Shown here piece by piece: positions 8,072 to 16,932 of a stretch of DNA of 64,000 nt. The notes beneath the pieces are model-generated. The model searched no databases and was not told where the DNA came from. It saw nothing but the letters and a program-made list of their open reading frames with translations. A program made the position numbers and the translations under genes. Position 1 is the stretch's first letter. Each line of letters opens with the position of its first letter. Source of the stretch: Lyngbya sp. PCC 8106 (GTDB taxonomy: Bacteria; Cyanobacteriota; Cyanobacteriia; Cyanobacteriales; Microcoleaceae); the NCBI RefSeq assembly GCF_000169095.1, contig NZ_AAVU01000032.1:1-64000 (forward strand), given 5' to 3'.

Positions 8072-9530
8072 CATCCTCCCACACTGAATCAAAGATTACA
8101 GTGTGGGCGCACCAAAGAATCACTTCTTTGATTTCCTGGTTTTTCCCTTGCGGGATTTCGACACTTGCCTAGACTGATTTTTAACAGTCCCCGGTAGAAC
8201 GTCTGCACAGGCGGTTTCCTGTCCCGCAAGCCCTGCGGTACTAATTAACTTAATTCCTCGATTTCTAATATTTTGACCCGCTGCTATATCGCGGTCTGTT
8301 TTGTATCCACTTCGGAGGACAATCATGGATTCTTACACTCAGATCTTTTTTGACTTCACCGCCGCATTCAGGACACTCTTGAGAAGTTCCCCTTGCATCA
8401 ACTTGGGCAAAAAACTTTCCACGTTTCCAACAAACATATTTGACGATGGCTCTAAACTGTCCGAATGCAGCGTCAAGAGTCTGTTTTCCGAACATACCTT
8501 TAGCCATTATTCGGTAATCCAAGTCTTCCATGAAGACCATATCACCCGCGTCACAAAGAGCGTGAGCTTGTTTGTAGTGAAAATCTTTCCTCGTATTGTC
8601 GATTTGGTGATGAAGTCGAGCAACTTTGAGTCGCTGTTTTTCGTAATTCTTCGACCGCTTCTGTTTCCTGGAGAGTCTACGTTGCAGCGATTTCAGCTTG
8701 CTTTGCAACTCTTTAAAAAACTTGGGCGGATGAACAAGAACGCCGTCACTCGTTGCTAAAAACTTTTTCAGCCCAACATCCACCCCGATGGGATGACCGT
8801 GGGTCGTTGGGTCAGGAACACTGACTTCACATTGCAAGGAGATAGATGCGTACCAAAAATCCGCTTTCCTCAAGATTCTCACCTGCTTGACCGCAAACCC
8901 TTTTGGGATTGGGCGATGCAGGTTGATTGGTATTGCTCCAATCTTGGGCAACTTAATGTGCAAGTTTGTTACTGGATTCTCCTTGAATTGAGGAAAAAGC
9001 AACGATTTGAACTGCCCGTATTTCTTGAAGCGTGGAAAACCGAATCCCCTTTTCTGAAAATATTCCCAACCTTTATGTAACTGCTTAATGGCTTGCTGAA
9101 GAACTTGAGAAGGAACTTTACTCAATATAGGAAATTCTTTCTTAGCTTTTGGCAAGTTATTGAGTTGTTGAATTTCGCTCCCGAAACTTCTTTTCAACAG
9201 GAAGGATATATTCCTTTTCGATAGAACATCTATCAATCAAGCACTTACGGCTATTGCACCAATCTTTGATCTCTCGCAACGCATAGTTAAATGCACCACG
9301 ACAAATTTCCATCCACGATTGGGAGTTGTTGTTCCTGAGTGGTATTTGGATAGATTCGGTAGCGGTGAGTAAGTGTCAGCATCCCAGCATTATACTAGAT
9401 TTACTGGACAACGGTGCAGCACTAAATGTTAAGTTTAGGGACATTGAGTCCCGTCAACTTAACTGGGGGAGTCCATGTATCCCAACGCCGACCTGAGTAC
9501 AGGTACGGCGTGGGTCTTATAGCTCCCCCA
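8072..9530 (-). mobile_element. Decayed IS200/IS605-type element (tnpB only)
   Basis: The element carries a tnpB pseudogene flanked by subterminal palindromes instead of terminal inverted repeats, the arrangement of the IS200/IS605 superfamily. At the tnpB 3' side, CCCACACTG/CAGTGTGGG form a 9-bp hairpin (8078-8107), followed by a 7-bp hairpin at 8113-8130 overlapping the tnpB stop. At the other side there is a nested structure: GTTAAGTT/AACTTAAC (9428-9463), TGGGGGAG/CTCCCCCA (9464-9530), and an inner imperfect hairpin at 9481-9513. No tnpA is present, so mobility would need help in trans. The outer limits are approximate. Confidence 0.75.
8120..9382 (-). pseudogene. tnpB: tnpB (OrfB, RNA-guided nuclease family), multiply frameshifted
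   Basis: The coding sequence can be followed through four frame segments: an N-terminus from ATG 9382 (LTHRYRIYPNTTQEQQ), a second frame around 9310-9200 (WMEICRGAFNYALREIKDW), a long third frame from about 9200 to 8310 and a fourth from about 8310 to 8120. The long segment has the RuvC-like IGVDVGLKKFLATSDG, the glutamate region MVFMEDLDYR and the first zinc knuckle TSQECPECGG. The second zinc-knuckle region is broken by the last frameshift, and the final piece contains TDRDIAAGQN with the RuvC-III Asp. At least three frameshifts make it a pseudogene. TnpB proteins are guide-RNA-directed DNA nucleases; this copy should be inactive. Confidence 0.85.
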
Positions 9531-9550
9531 AGCCCCCTCAAAAAGAGAAT

Positions 9551-9640
9551 TACCCCAACCTCCCAACTTCCCCAACCTCCCTACTTCCCAACTTCCCCAC
9601 CTCCCTACTTCCCCAACCTCCCTACTTCCCAACTTCCCCT
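9551..9640. repeat. Pyrimidine-rich short tandem repeat array
   Basis: Variants of CCCAACTTCCCCAACCTCC and CCTACTTCCC repeat for about 90 bases. It is the reverse complement of the repeat type that opens the window. The array runs into the 3' end of the DUF928 gene and supplies its last codons and stop. Confidence 0.75.
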
Positions 9641-10524
9641 TTTGATCCCGTTTGTTTAATCGGAAAATAGAGGGAATTGACTTGTTCAACCTGACAGCAA
9701 GTTAATATCGGTTCTTGGGTGATATTATTCAAGCGAACTGCTTCATGTTCTAGTAGACTAATCCATTGAGCAGTCACTTCTCGATTGTTAGGTTGAGTGC
9801 GTCGCAGTTCGGCCAGTTGAGTCAGCATTTCATACCAAAGACCATTCTGGGCATAAAGAGCGATTTTCTCACTGAGAGAAGCATTTTCCAACTGTTGACT
9901 GAGTTTGGCAGAGGGAGCAATACGAGCGACAATTCCACTCACACTTGGGTTTTGGATATCAGCATTAGTTGAGTTATCGTTTGACTCAGATGCACAAGTA
10001 AAGTTAAACATCCAGCGATAAGCTTTGCCTTCTTGGAGGGGAGGAGCGGTATCCGGTAGACGAAAACTAACAATACCAGGCCCTTGTGTGACCGGAAAAT
10101 CAACCTGATACAACTCTTTCTGACCTGCTTCGTCTTTGAGAATAAATTCTATCGCCGCAGCTTGACTGGGAAGGTACAACCAAAACGTCGGATGAGTTGC
10201 TATGGTTTCACCCCAGTTTGTGGTCGGGATCAAAGCCGTCATCGGTTTTTTCAACGGAGAACATCCCCCTCGACTCCCCGCATCCGCTCGGTTTCCGGGC
10301 GCACCTCGGTCAGGAGGCTGAAAATCAAAAGTCTGTACAATTAGTGAGCTAGGATCGTCATCTTCGGCTTCTAACCCCCGAACATTTTCTTGAGTAGAGG
10401 GTTGACTAACAGTGGTTTGGCTAGGACGAGACAGTGCTAACTGAGGGTTAGCCCACTCAATTCCGGCTAAAATGAACAGTCCAATGAGTTGAATGGACTG
10501 ACAGGATCGGTTTAACGACTGCAT
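9622..10524 (-). CDS. DUF928 protein, exported
   Basis: A 300-residue protein. The N-terminus (about residues 8-30) is a hydrophobic signal-like segment ending near ANPQLALS. The DUF928 core begins at DFQPPDRGAPGNRADAGSRG (about 66-85), the family signature, and continues through TNWGETIATHPTFWLYLP. The C-terminal 100 residues are helical, as usual for the family. Function is unknown; the family is largely cyanobacterial. It lies downstream of the CHAT-CHASE2 and DUF1822 genes on the same strand, a recurring association in filamentous cyanobacteria as I recall. The final residues (GSKGEVGK) are encoded by the flanking repeat array, so its original end may have been overwritten. Confidence 0.85.
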   Translation of the reverse strand: MQSLNRSCQSIQLIGLFILAGIEWANPQLALSRPSQTTVSQPSTQENVRGLEAEDDDPSSLIVQTFDFQPPDRGAPGNRADAGSRGGCSPLKKPMTALIPTTNWGETIATHPTFWLYLPSQAAAIEFILKDEAGQKELYQVDFPVTQGPGIVSFRLPDTAPPLQEGKAYRWMFNFTCASESNDNSTNADIQNPSVSGIVARIAPSAKLSQQLENASLSEKIALYAQNGLWYEMLTQLAELRRTQPNNREVTAQWISLLEHEAVRLNNITQEPILTCCQVEQVNSLYFPIKQTGSKGEVGK

Positions 10525-10708
10525 GACTATTTATACTCCCTGGTTGACTCGTAAATGCTTTGTTAATATTTCCCCAATCCAGTTGAGTTGGAATTTAATG
10601 AGGTTAGTTGAAAACTTTGAGTTGAGTTGCGTTTACTTTGATCTATTCAGTACGATTTGATGCACAAACAATCGATCGCTTTCTGAAGGCTTTCTCAACT
10701 GCTTTATT

Positions 10709-13057
10709 TTACTGATTTCTCAACAAAAATGGACAAACAGCAGTGATCACCAAAGTTAAACTAGACGGTACTAATGGAATCCATCCTCCCCACAGGAAGA
10801 AGATGTAACAGACACCGGATAACATGAAAACGGCGACGGTAACTGTCGCTCCGCAACGGTCAAATCGACGGCAGTTCCAAGCAATAATACCTCCTACTAT
10901 AGACCAACTTCCAATCCAAACCCAATCCCCCCATTGATTCCAAACCCAAATGAGGGGGCGTCCGTCCAGTACGCTACTGAGAATTTGACTAATCATTTGA
11001 GCTTGTAGCAGCACTCCTGGCATTTTTTGATACTCAGTCGCATGAAGACTATAAGGTGTAGAAAAGTAGTCAGTAGAGATCGGCGCACTAATACCAATTA
11101 AAACTAAACGATCTTTGATCCAGTCGGGATCAATTTCACCTTCTAGAACTTGAGAAAAGGTGACTCGTTGAGGTTGACTGTTTTGTGTGCGGTAGTTGAG
11201 TAGAAGTTGAAATCCCTGATGATCGAAGTTTTGGTAGCCCCCTGAACGTTCGCCGAGTGGTTTTAAGACCACTTCACCGAGTTGAACCGATTCGTCAGCT
11301 CTTAATTTGGGTGTAATTCCCTCTTGGATGAGGAAATGTTGGGCGAGTTGAAAACTCAAAGAAAATTCGGTTTGACAAGGAGAGTTACCCTCGGGCGTCA
11401 TAAACAATAAGTGGCGACGCAGAATATCATCAGAGTCTACGACAACATCCGTAAATCCCTGGCGATGTTCGGGGACATTGGCAGGAGGACTCACCCCCGG
11501 TTTATTGGCATCGTTGACATGAGACGCACTACAAACCGCAATCAAGTGAGGATTTTGAGTCAACTGCTTGGTCAACTCTGTGTGACCGGGTTCTCGGGGA
11601 ACATCTCGATAAATATCGATTCCCATGACTCGGGGTTGATAAGATTCGAGTTTGTTGAGCAGTTTCACTAAAGTCTGATCGGGGAGAGGAAAACCCCCGT
11701 ATTTTTGGATATCCTTTTCAGTCGCTTCGACCACTAAGACTCGATTTTCCAAGCTTTCTGCTGGCCGTAGTCGTAATAATTGGTCATAGGCAATCAGTTC
11801 CCATCCTTGGATTAAACCAAGCGATCGCGCCGCAATCACTAAAACCGTTGCAATCACCCCTAAACCCATAATATGAGGGGCTGAGGGCTGCTGAGTGCCT
11901 CGGAGTTGTTGCCAAGTCGGAGGAATAACAGTCGGATTTTGACAAATTACCGGGAGCCAACAAGCGCAGGGATATTCTGGCTCTAAATCCTGTAATTTTT
12001 CTCGGGCTTCTCGGACAGATTGATAAAAAGATGTTCCTTTAGAAAAAGCACTCAACCAATGTTTCAAAAACGCTTGTGCGACTTGATCCGGTACAGGTTC
12101 GCGCATGATCACCAGTTGAGGAATCTGGACATCTGCCAGTTGTCGAGCCAGTCCGAGGCCATCACAGGAGTTGAAAACAGCGAGTTGTAACCCTCGGGCG
12201 ATCGCAGCTTGGAGGGCAAATTTTAATTCAAAGATCGTAATCGCTTCATATTGATTGATATTTATATATCCCGTCGCGCCGTTGGTATGACTCGAACTAT
12301 GTCCAGCAAAAAAGAGAATATCCCATCCTTGTTCATCCCAGAGAAGGCGGTTGAGTTCACTGCGTTGCGGTTCAACCAAAAAAACGGTATTAGCGCCAGG
12401 TAAGCGTTCTAGCAAGGCGCGATCCTGTTCGATATTAATTCCGTGAGAGTTACCCAAAATGGCTAAAATTCTCACCGCCCCCCCCGGAGATCGGTGCATC
12501 GGTTCGATGCGTTCAGCTTCTAAGGTACTGCTCAAACCGACTTCTGATGTGGGGTAGTCTTCAAAAAAATTCCACAGATGCCAAGGAAGTCGTCGGAGTA
12601 AGGGATCGTCTGTTTCAATAATGACGCGAATTTCTTCGTGAGGCGAGAGTTGGGTGCGTAACTTCCGTTCTATGCGGCCAAACGATCCCGAATCTAACCA
12701 ACGATTGAGAGAGCGTTTTAACTGTCTTGATAAGTCTGAAAACTCAACTTGAGAAACTTGAGCGATTTCTTGCTCGTCAAATTCAATCCGTGTATCTACA
12801 ACTCCCCGTCGCCAACTCAAACGCTGATTTAAAGCTTCGTAGAGCGTGCGCCAACGTTGATAGAGTTCAGCTAATTCTAAAGCCGGAGGCAAACTCCCCG
12901 TTAATCGAATGGGGGGATGATTTCCCGAAGTCCACAAATTAGCCACAATCATGTCACAGCCTTGTTGAGTGTTGCCGTTTCCGAAATTTAAGACAACAGA
13001 AAGACTTTCTGATTTGACAGATTTTGGGCGAATGATTGAGGACGTTAGACTAGGCAT
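10709..13057 (-). CDS. CHAT-CHASE2 membrane protein
   Basis: A 782-residue protein with three parts. Residues about 200-390 are a CHAT (caspase-like) domain, with FFAGHSSSH carrying the histidine and AVFNSCDGLGLA carrying the cysteine. A membrane segment (about 395-417) leads to a CHASE2 extracellular sensor domain (LRLRPAESLENRVLVVEATE through VMGIDIYRDVP, and DRLVLIGISAP). Three hydrophobic segments near the C-terminus (about 705-780) close it. This suggests an outside sensor coupled to a cytosolic protease-like domain. It is flanked by DUF1822 upstream (91-base gap) and DUF928 downstream, all on the minus strand and probably linked in function. Substrate and signal are unknown. Confidence 0.9.
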   Translation of the reverse strand: MPSLTSSIIRPKSVKSESLSVVLNFGNGNTQQGCDMIVANLWTSGNHPPIRLTGSLPPALELAELYQRWRTLYEALNQRLSWRRGVVDTRIEFDEQEIAQVSQVEFSDLSRQLKRSLNRWLDSGSFGRIERKLRTQLSPHEEIRVIIETDDPLLRRLPWHLWNFFEDYPTSEVGLSSTLEAERIEPMHRSPGGAVRILAILGNSHGINIEQDRALLERLPGANTVFLVEPQRSELNRLLWDEQGWDILFFAGHSSSHTNGATGYININQYEAITIFELKFALQAAIARGLQLAVFNSCDGLGLARQLADVQIPQLVIMREPVPDQVAQAFLKHWLSAFSKGTSFYQSVREAREKLQDLEPEYPCACWLPVICQNPTVIPPTWQQLRGTQQPSAPHIMGLGVIATVLVIAARSLGLIQGWELIAYDQLLRLRPAESLENRVLVVEATEKDIQKYGGFPLPDQTLVKLLNKLESYQPRVMGIDIYRDVPREPGHTELTKQLTQNPHLIAVCSASHVNDANKPGVSPPANVPEHRQGFTDVVVDSDDILRRHLLFMTPEGNSPCQTEFSLSFQLAQHFLIQEGITPKLRADESVQLGEVVLKPLGERSGGYQNFDHQGFQLLLNYRTQNSQPQRVTFSQVLEGEIDPDWIKDRLVLIGISAPISTDYFSTPYSLHATEYQKMPGVLLQAQMISQILSSVLDGRPLIWVWNQWGDWVWIGSWSIVGGIIAWNCRRFDRCGATVTVAVFMLSGVCYIFFLWGGWIPLVPSSLTLVITAVCPFLLRNQ

Positions 13058-13148
13058 GAGACAGTGATCACAATTTCCAAATTCTGTATTGATGCTCCGC
13101 TTAAAATTTTTCTTCTGATGGCTGATCCGCGATCGGAGTGAAGAAAAT

Positions 13149-14282
13149 TTAAACTTGGAAATATTCAGTTACGGTTGTATCTTCTTTGGTAATTTCGACA
13201 CTAAAGCGAAATCCTGATGAACACTTAAATCGAGGGATTTGAATATAGTTATCTTGAGTGCGGGCAACCACAGAGCGCAACACTTCACCCGATTCTGAGC
13301 GTAACGTTAAGCAGGTTTCAACGGGAAGATAAGAACTATTCGGTTGAGGATGAAGCTGTACACGCACTCCGACGCGGCTATCGCTTTCGGTACTCAATCC
13401 GACGAGCAAAACGACGTTATTCGAGGCATCTTCGTTTCCTAAAGTAATTTGTTTAATGCGTTGAACTTCTCGTTCTGGAGCATTTGCCGTCCGACGGAAG
13501 CTATTTGCCAGAGATTGGGAGGTTGGGAATAGGGCTTCTATCGACTGCCAACCCGTATCAAAGAGATTGTCTAACCAACGGCCTAAGTTATGGGTGACTT
13601 GTCTTTGATTGTATTCGATCAAAGCGCCCCAGAGTTCAAAAGGAACAGCCAGTCGAGGCACCAAAACATCGGGATGGTTCAACCGTTGAACTAAGTTTTC
13701 GGCTTGAGTGGGGGTTAATGTCGATAGGGGGGCAACTGCACTGCGAGTTTGTTCAGTCGGGCAGAGTTGACGGGCCACCCAGAGAACATTAAGATCACTG
13801 ATCAGTTCGGAGCCATCTAAACTGTAAGTGCGATCTCTCCAGTTGTAGTCACCCTCAGTTTTCAGGTGAGCATGAGTGGTGTATCCCCAAACCTTCACCG
13901 ACTGTTCATCGGGATTGACTTGAACAGCGAAGTAATAATCTCCAATCAAACTGGGAACATCAACCCATTCTTGAGGAACCCGAAATTCATCGGTGTCAAT
14001 GGTTTCGCTCGGAATTAAAATCAGTCGGGTTTGGTCAGCAAGGGTAATTACAGCACCCTCAACCCGTTCTCCAATATTGGGGAGTAGAGTTGAAGATTGA
14101 ATTGTGCAATCATAGTCTTCCTGTAACCAAGGAACCACTGTATCGAGACAGAGTTGATTGAGATATGCACTCCAGCGACGACTCGGAGTTGAGTAGGGCA
14201 TACTTTGCTGCCAGGCTTGATTTTGTAAGGTTGGGGAGATTTCCAACCTCAATTGAGTTGTTTCAGCTAGTAAGAACGTCAT
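13149..14282 (-). CDS. DUF1822 protein
   Basis: A 377-residue protein of the cyanobacterial DUF1822 family: SRRWSAYLNQLCLDTVVPWL near the N-terminus, EWVDVPSLIGDYYFAVQVNP in the middle and NLGRWLDNLFDTGWQSIEAL further on are typical family segments. AGGAGA sits about 6 bases before the ATG, supporting the start. No signal peptide or membrane segment is seen. It is first in a three-gene minus-strand set with CHAT-CHASE2 and DUF928. Function is unknown. The conserved neighbourhood suggests it serves the CHAT-CHASE2 sensor, but this is inference. Confidence 0.88.
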   Translation of the reverse strand: MTFLLAETTQLRLEISPTLQNQAWQQSMPYSTPSRRWSAYLNQLCLDTVVPWLQEDYDCTIQSSTLLPNIGERVEGAVITLADQTRLILIPSETIDTDEFRVPQEWVDVPSLIGDYYFAVQVNPDEQSVKVWGYTTHAHLKTEGDYNWRDRTYSLDGSELISDLNVLWVARQLCPTEQTRSAVAPLSTLTPTQAENLVQRLNHPDVLVPRLAVPFELWGALIEYNQRQVTHNLGRWLDNLFDTGWQSIEALFPTSQSLANSFRRTANAPEREVQRIKQITLGNEDASNNVVLLVGLSTESDSRVGVRVQLHPQPNSSYLPVETCLTLRSESGEVLRSVVARTQDNYIQIPRFKCSSGFRFSVEITKEDTTVTEYFQV

Positions 14283-14293
14283 CGGAACATCTC

Positions 14294-14463
14294 CTATGAG
14301 AGAAATAAATAGGTCGGTCTGATAGAATAAGCGCGATGTTTACGCTGTAACCACTCTCGGTATTGTTCAATACGTTTGGTTTGAGAATAATATGCACTTT
14401 TTGTTCAGGAAATATTTTTAGAGTGTTGGCGAAGTTGTCAGAGTCAACCACTGTTTTCTTCAT
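14294..14463 (-). pseudogene. Possible frameshifted small gene upstream of DUF1822
   Basis: From ATG 14463 the frame begins MKKTVVDSDNFANTLKIFPE. In a neighbouring frame the same strand continues as YYSQTKRIEQYREWLQRKHR and ends RPTYLFLS before TAG at 14294-14296. The second piece has strongly protein-like composition but is preceded by an in-frame TGA, so a frameshift near 14385 would join the two. I do not recognise the product. Alternatively the first frame (to 14263, 66 residues) is a chance reading frame overlapping the DUF1822 start. Confidence 0.25.
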
Positions 14464-15059
14464 GCTGTTGGCGAAAAATCCGGTTTTCGAGGGAGATTTC
14501 GTTAAAAAAGGTTAGAAAATTGCCTTCTTGTGAGACTTCTTACCAGAGTCCCCCGCAGATGGTATGATATGCAGGCAAACAAGCAGTGATCCCCGTTGAG
14601 TTGAGTCTGCTTTCTAGTGCGCTAATCGGTGCGTTTTAGAAAGTCCCGAATTGCGAGATTCAGCGAACGGATGTCCATTTGTCTTGATTTATGGTCTGGC
14701 TCTGTCTGATGATAGAGGAATAATTCCGGGAGACAGTGGTAAACTGAACCCGAAAAAATAAATGTATTGAATCACCGATTGCGTGAAGTGTTTAGAGTTG
14801 TAGGGCTAGAAATCTATTCCTTAGACAACTGTAGCAATCAGGGTTTTAGGGAATATTTCTGCTGATCACTGCATTTTGGAATTGGGGAACGGAACAGGGC
14901 GCTTGTAGTCGAATAGAGTTGATCCATTACGTCTAATCTGAGTTTGGGTGAAATCATAACCCAATCTTAACTGACATTTTTCCTGTTCCCCCTTGTCAAT
15001 TTGGGCTTACAGTCGGACACTAAACTTGGAAAAACATTGGCAGATAAGAGGTAGTTTTT
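14464..15059. other. Long glgC upstream region
   Basis: About 600 bases with no convincing reading frame. A TATGAT-like -10 candidate occurs near 14570, and several short inverted repeats are present, but no known riboswitch motif is visible. It probably contains the glgC promoter and a long leader. Confidence 0.45.
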
Positions 15060-16346
15060 GTGAAAAAAGTTTTATCGATTATTTTAGGTGGCGGTGCTGG
15101 TACTCGTCTTTATCCCCTAACTAAGCTACGGGCCAAGCCAGCAGTCCCCTTAGCAGGTAAATATCGACTGATTGACATTCCTATCAGTAACTGTATCAAC
15201 TCGGAAATTCTTAAAATTTATGTTCTGACTCAGTTTAACTCCGCTTCTCTGAACCGCCATATTTCTCGGGCTTACAACTTTTCAGGCTTCACGGATGGGT
15301 TTACAGAGGTTCTCGCCGCCCAACAAACTGCAAGTAACCCCAATTGGTTCCAGGGTACTGCTGATGCTGTTCGTCAATATATCTGGCTGTTTGCAGAGTG
15401 GGATGTTGACTATTTCTTGATTTTATCAGGCGACCATCTCTACCGCATGGACTACCGAGAGTTTGTTCAGCGTCACATTGATACGAAAGCCGATATTACC
15501 CTCTCTGTACTTCCCATTGATGAGAAACGGGCTTCTGATTTTGGGTTGATGAAGATTAATGATACTGGTCGTATTATTGATTTTAGCGAAAAGCCTAAAG
15601 GGGATGCCCTGAAAAAAATGGCCGTTGACACCACCACTTTAGGACTCTCCGCCGAAGAAGCGAAGGAAAGCCCCTATATTGCGTCGATGGGGATTTATGT
15701 CTTCAACCGAGAGGTCTTAATTAAATTACTGACGGAAACTGAACAAACTGATTTCGGTAAAGAAATTCTGCCGAATGCCGCCCCAGACTACAACCTTCAG
15801 GCTTATCTGTTTAACGACTATTGGGAAGATATCGGAACCATTGAAGCGTTTTACAATGCTAACTTGGCGTTAACGCAGCAACCCCAACCTCCCTTTAGTT
15901 TCTACGACGAAAAAGCCCCCATTTACACCCGTTCTCGGTATTTACCTCCGTCTAAAATTCTCGATTGTCAAATTACAGAATCGATTATTTCCGAAGGTTC
16001 CATTCTTAAACAATGCCGCATTGGTCACAGTGTATTAGGCCTGCGTTCTCGCATTGAAGCCGGTTGTGTGATTGAAGATACTTTGGTTATGGGTTCGGAT
16101 TATTACGAACCTTTCGCCGAACGTCAATCCAATATCCAACAAGGTAAAATTCCAATGGGAATTGGTGCAGATACGACCATCCGTCGGGCTATTGTTGATA
16201 AAAATGCTCGCATTGGTAGTAATGTTACCATCACCAATAAAGAAGATGTCGAACAAGCAGAGCGCGAGGAACTTGGGTTCTATATCCGCAGTGGAATTGT
16301 GACTATCTTGAAAAATGCTGTTATTCCGGATGGAACAGTTATTTAG
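15060..16346 (+). CDS. glgC: Glucose-1-phosphate adenylyltransferase (ADP-glucose pyrophosphorylase)
   Basis: A 428-residue enzyme making ADP-glucose from ATP and glucose 1-phosphate, the committed step of glycogen synthesis in the cytosol. The N-terminal nucleotidyltransferase signature is intact (LGGGAGTRLYPLTKLRAKPA), followed by YRLIDIPISNCINS, FQGTADAVRQY and SGDHLYRMDY. The C-terminal left-handed beta-helix (from about residue 290) carries the allosteric lysine region (IVDKNARIG). Length matches cyanobacterial GlgC (about 430). GTG is the start, giving the conserved MKKVLSIILGGG beginning. Cyanobacterial enzymes are activated by 3-phosphoglycerate and inhibited by phosphate. The P-loop kinase gene follows after 15 bases. 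Confidence 0.97.
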   Translation: MKKVLSIILGGGAGTRLYPLTKLRAKPAVPLAGKYRLIDIPISNCINSEILKIYVLTQFNSASLNRHISRAYNFSGFTDGFTEVLAAQQTASNPNWFQGTADAVRQYIWLFAEWDVDYFLILSGDHLYRMDYREFVQRHIDTKADITLSVLPIDEKRASDFGLMKINDTGRIIDFSEKPKGDALKKMAVDTTTLGLSAEEAKESPYIASMGIYVFNREVLIKLLTETEQTDFGKEILPNAAPDYNLQAYLFNDYWEDIGTIEAFYNANLALTQQPQPPFSFYDEKAPIYTRSRYLPPSKILDCQITESIISEGSILKQCRIGHSVLGLRSRIEAGCVIEDTLVMGSDYYEPFAERQSNIQQGKIPMGIGADTTIRRAIVDKNARIGSNVTITNKEDVEQAEREELGFYIRSGIVTILKNAVIPDGTVI

Positions 16347-16361
16347 GTTTAGCGTTCTTCA

Positions 16362-16826
16362 ATGAGCAAACTCATTTTAATGATTGGACTTCCTGGAAGC
16401 GGGAAGTCTTTTTTCGCAACCCAACTTCAAGTCAATCATCCTGACTATCAACTTATTTCGACGGATACTATCCGGGCGCAACTATTTGGTGATGAGGCAA
16501 TTCAAGGGCCTTGGTTAAGGGTTTGGAGTCAAGTCCAACATCAATTTAAACAAGCCGTTGGAGAAGGCACAGATGCTATTTATGATGCCACAAATACCCA
16601 ACGTCGTCAACGTAAAGATGTGATTACTGTAGCACGAGAAATTGGTTTTGATCCCATTTTTGCCGTTTGGGTGAATACTCCCCTAGAACAATGTCTTCAA
16701 CGCAACCAAAACCGCCTTCGCCAAGTTCCCGAAGATATTATCTTCAAAATGCACCGTCAGTTAACCGATGTTTCCCCTTCTCTCTCAGAACCTCTAGATA
16801 GTTTAATTGTCTTGGAAAACCTGTAG
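16362..16826 (+). CDS. Small P-loop kinase (polynucleotide-kinase-like)
   Basis: A 154-residue AAA/zeta-type P-loop protein: Walker A GLPGSGKS at residues 8-15, STDTIRAQLFGDE and YDATNTQRRQRKDVI follow, the latter matching the DATN motif of Pnkp-like 5'-kinases. A lid segment (RNQNRLRQVPEDII) carries arginines expected to contact ATP. The length is that of a single kinase domain. The position between glgC and rtcB is notable: a 5'-OH polynucleotide kinase would fit an RNA repair set, although related proteins phosphorylate small molecules. It starts 15 bases after glgC, so it may be co-transcribed with it. Confidence 0.75.
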   Translation: MSKLILMIGLPGSGKSFFATQLQVNHPDYQLISTDTIRAQLFGDEAIQGPWLRVWSQVQHQFKQAVGEGTDAIYDATNTQRRQRKDVITVAREIGFDPIFAVWVNTPLEQCLQRNQNRLRQVPEDIIFKMHRQLTDVSPSLSEPLDSLIVLENL

Positions 16827-16932
16827 GGGTGCAAGGTTTGCGCCCAGATATTACACCCACTTGACAAACATAATACAAAAATACTACAATCGAACCATAC
16901 AAACGCTGTTATAAAAACAAACTATTACAACC

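Noticed and set aside
8301..9080. Plus-strand reading frames opposite tnpB
   Set aside because: They are shadows of the tnpB pseudogene on the opposite strand.
9551..9640. CRISPR array
   Set aside because: The units are too short, spacers are absent and no cas genes are in the window.
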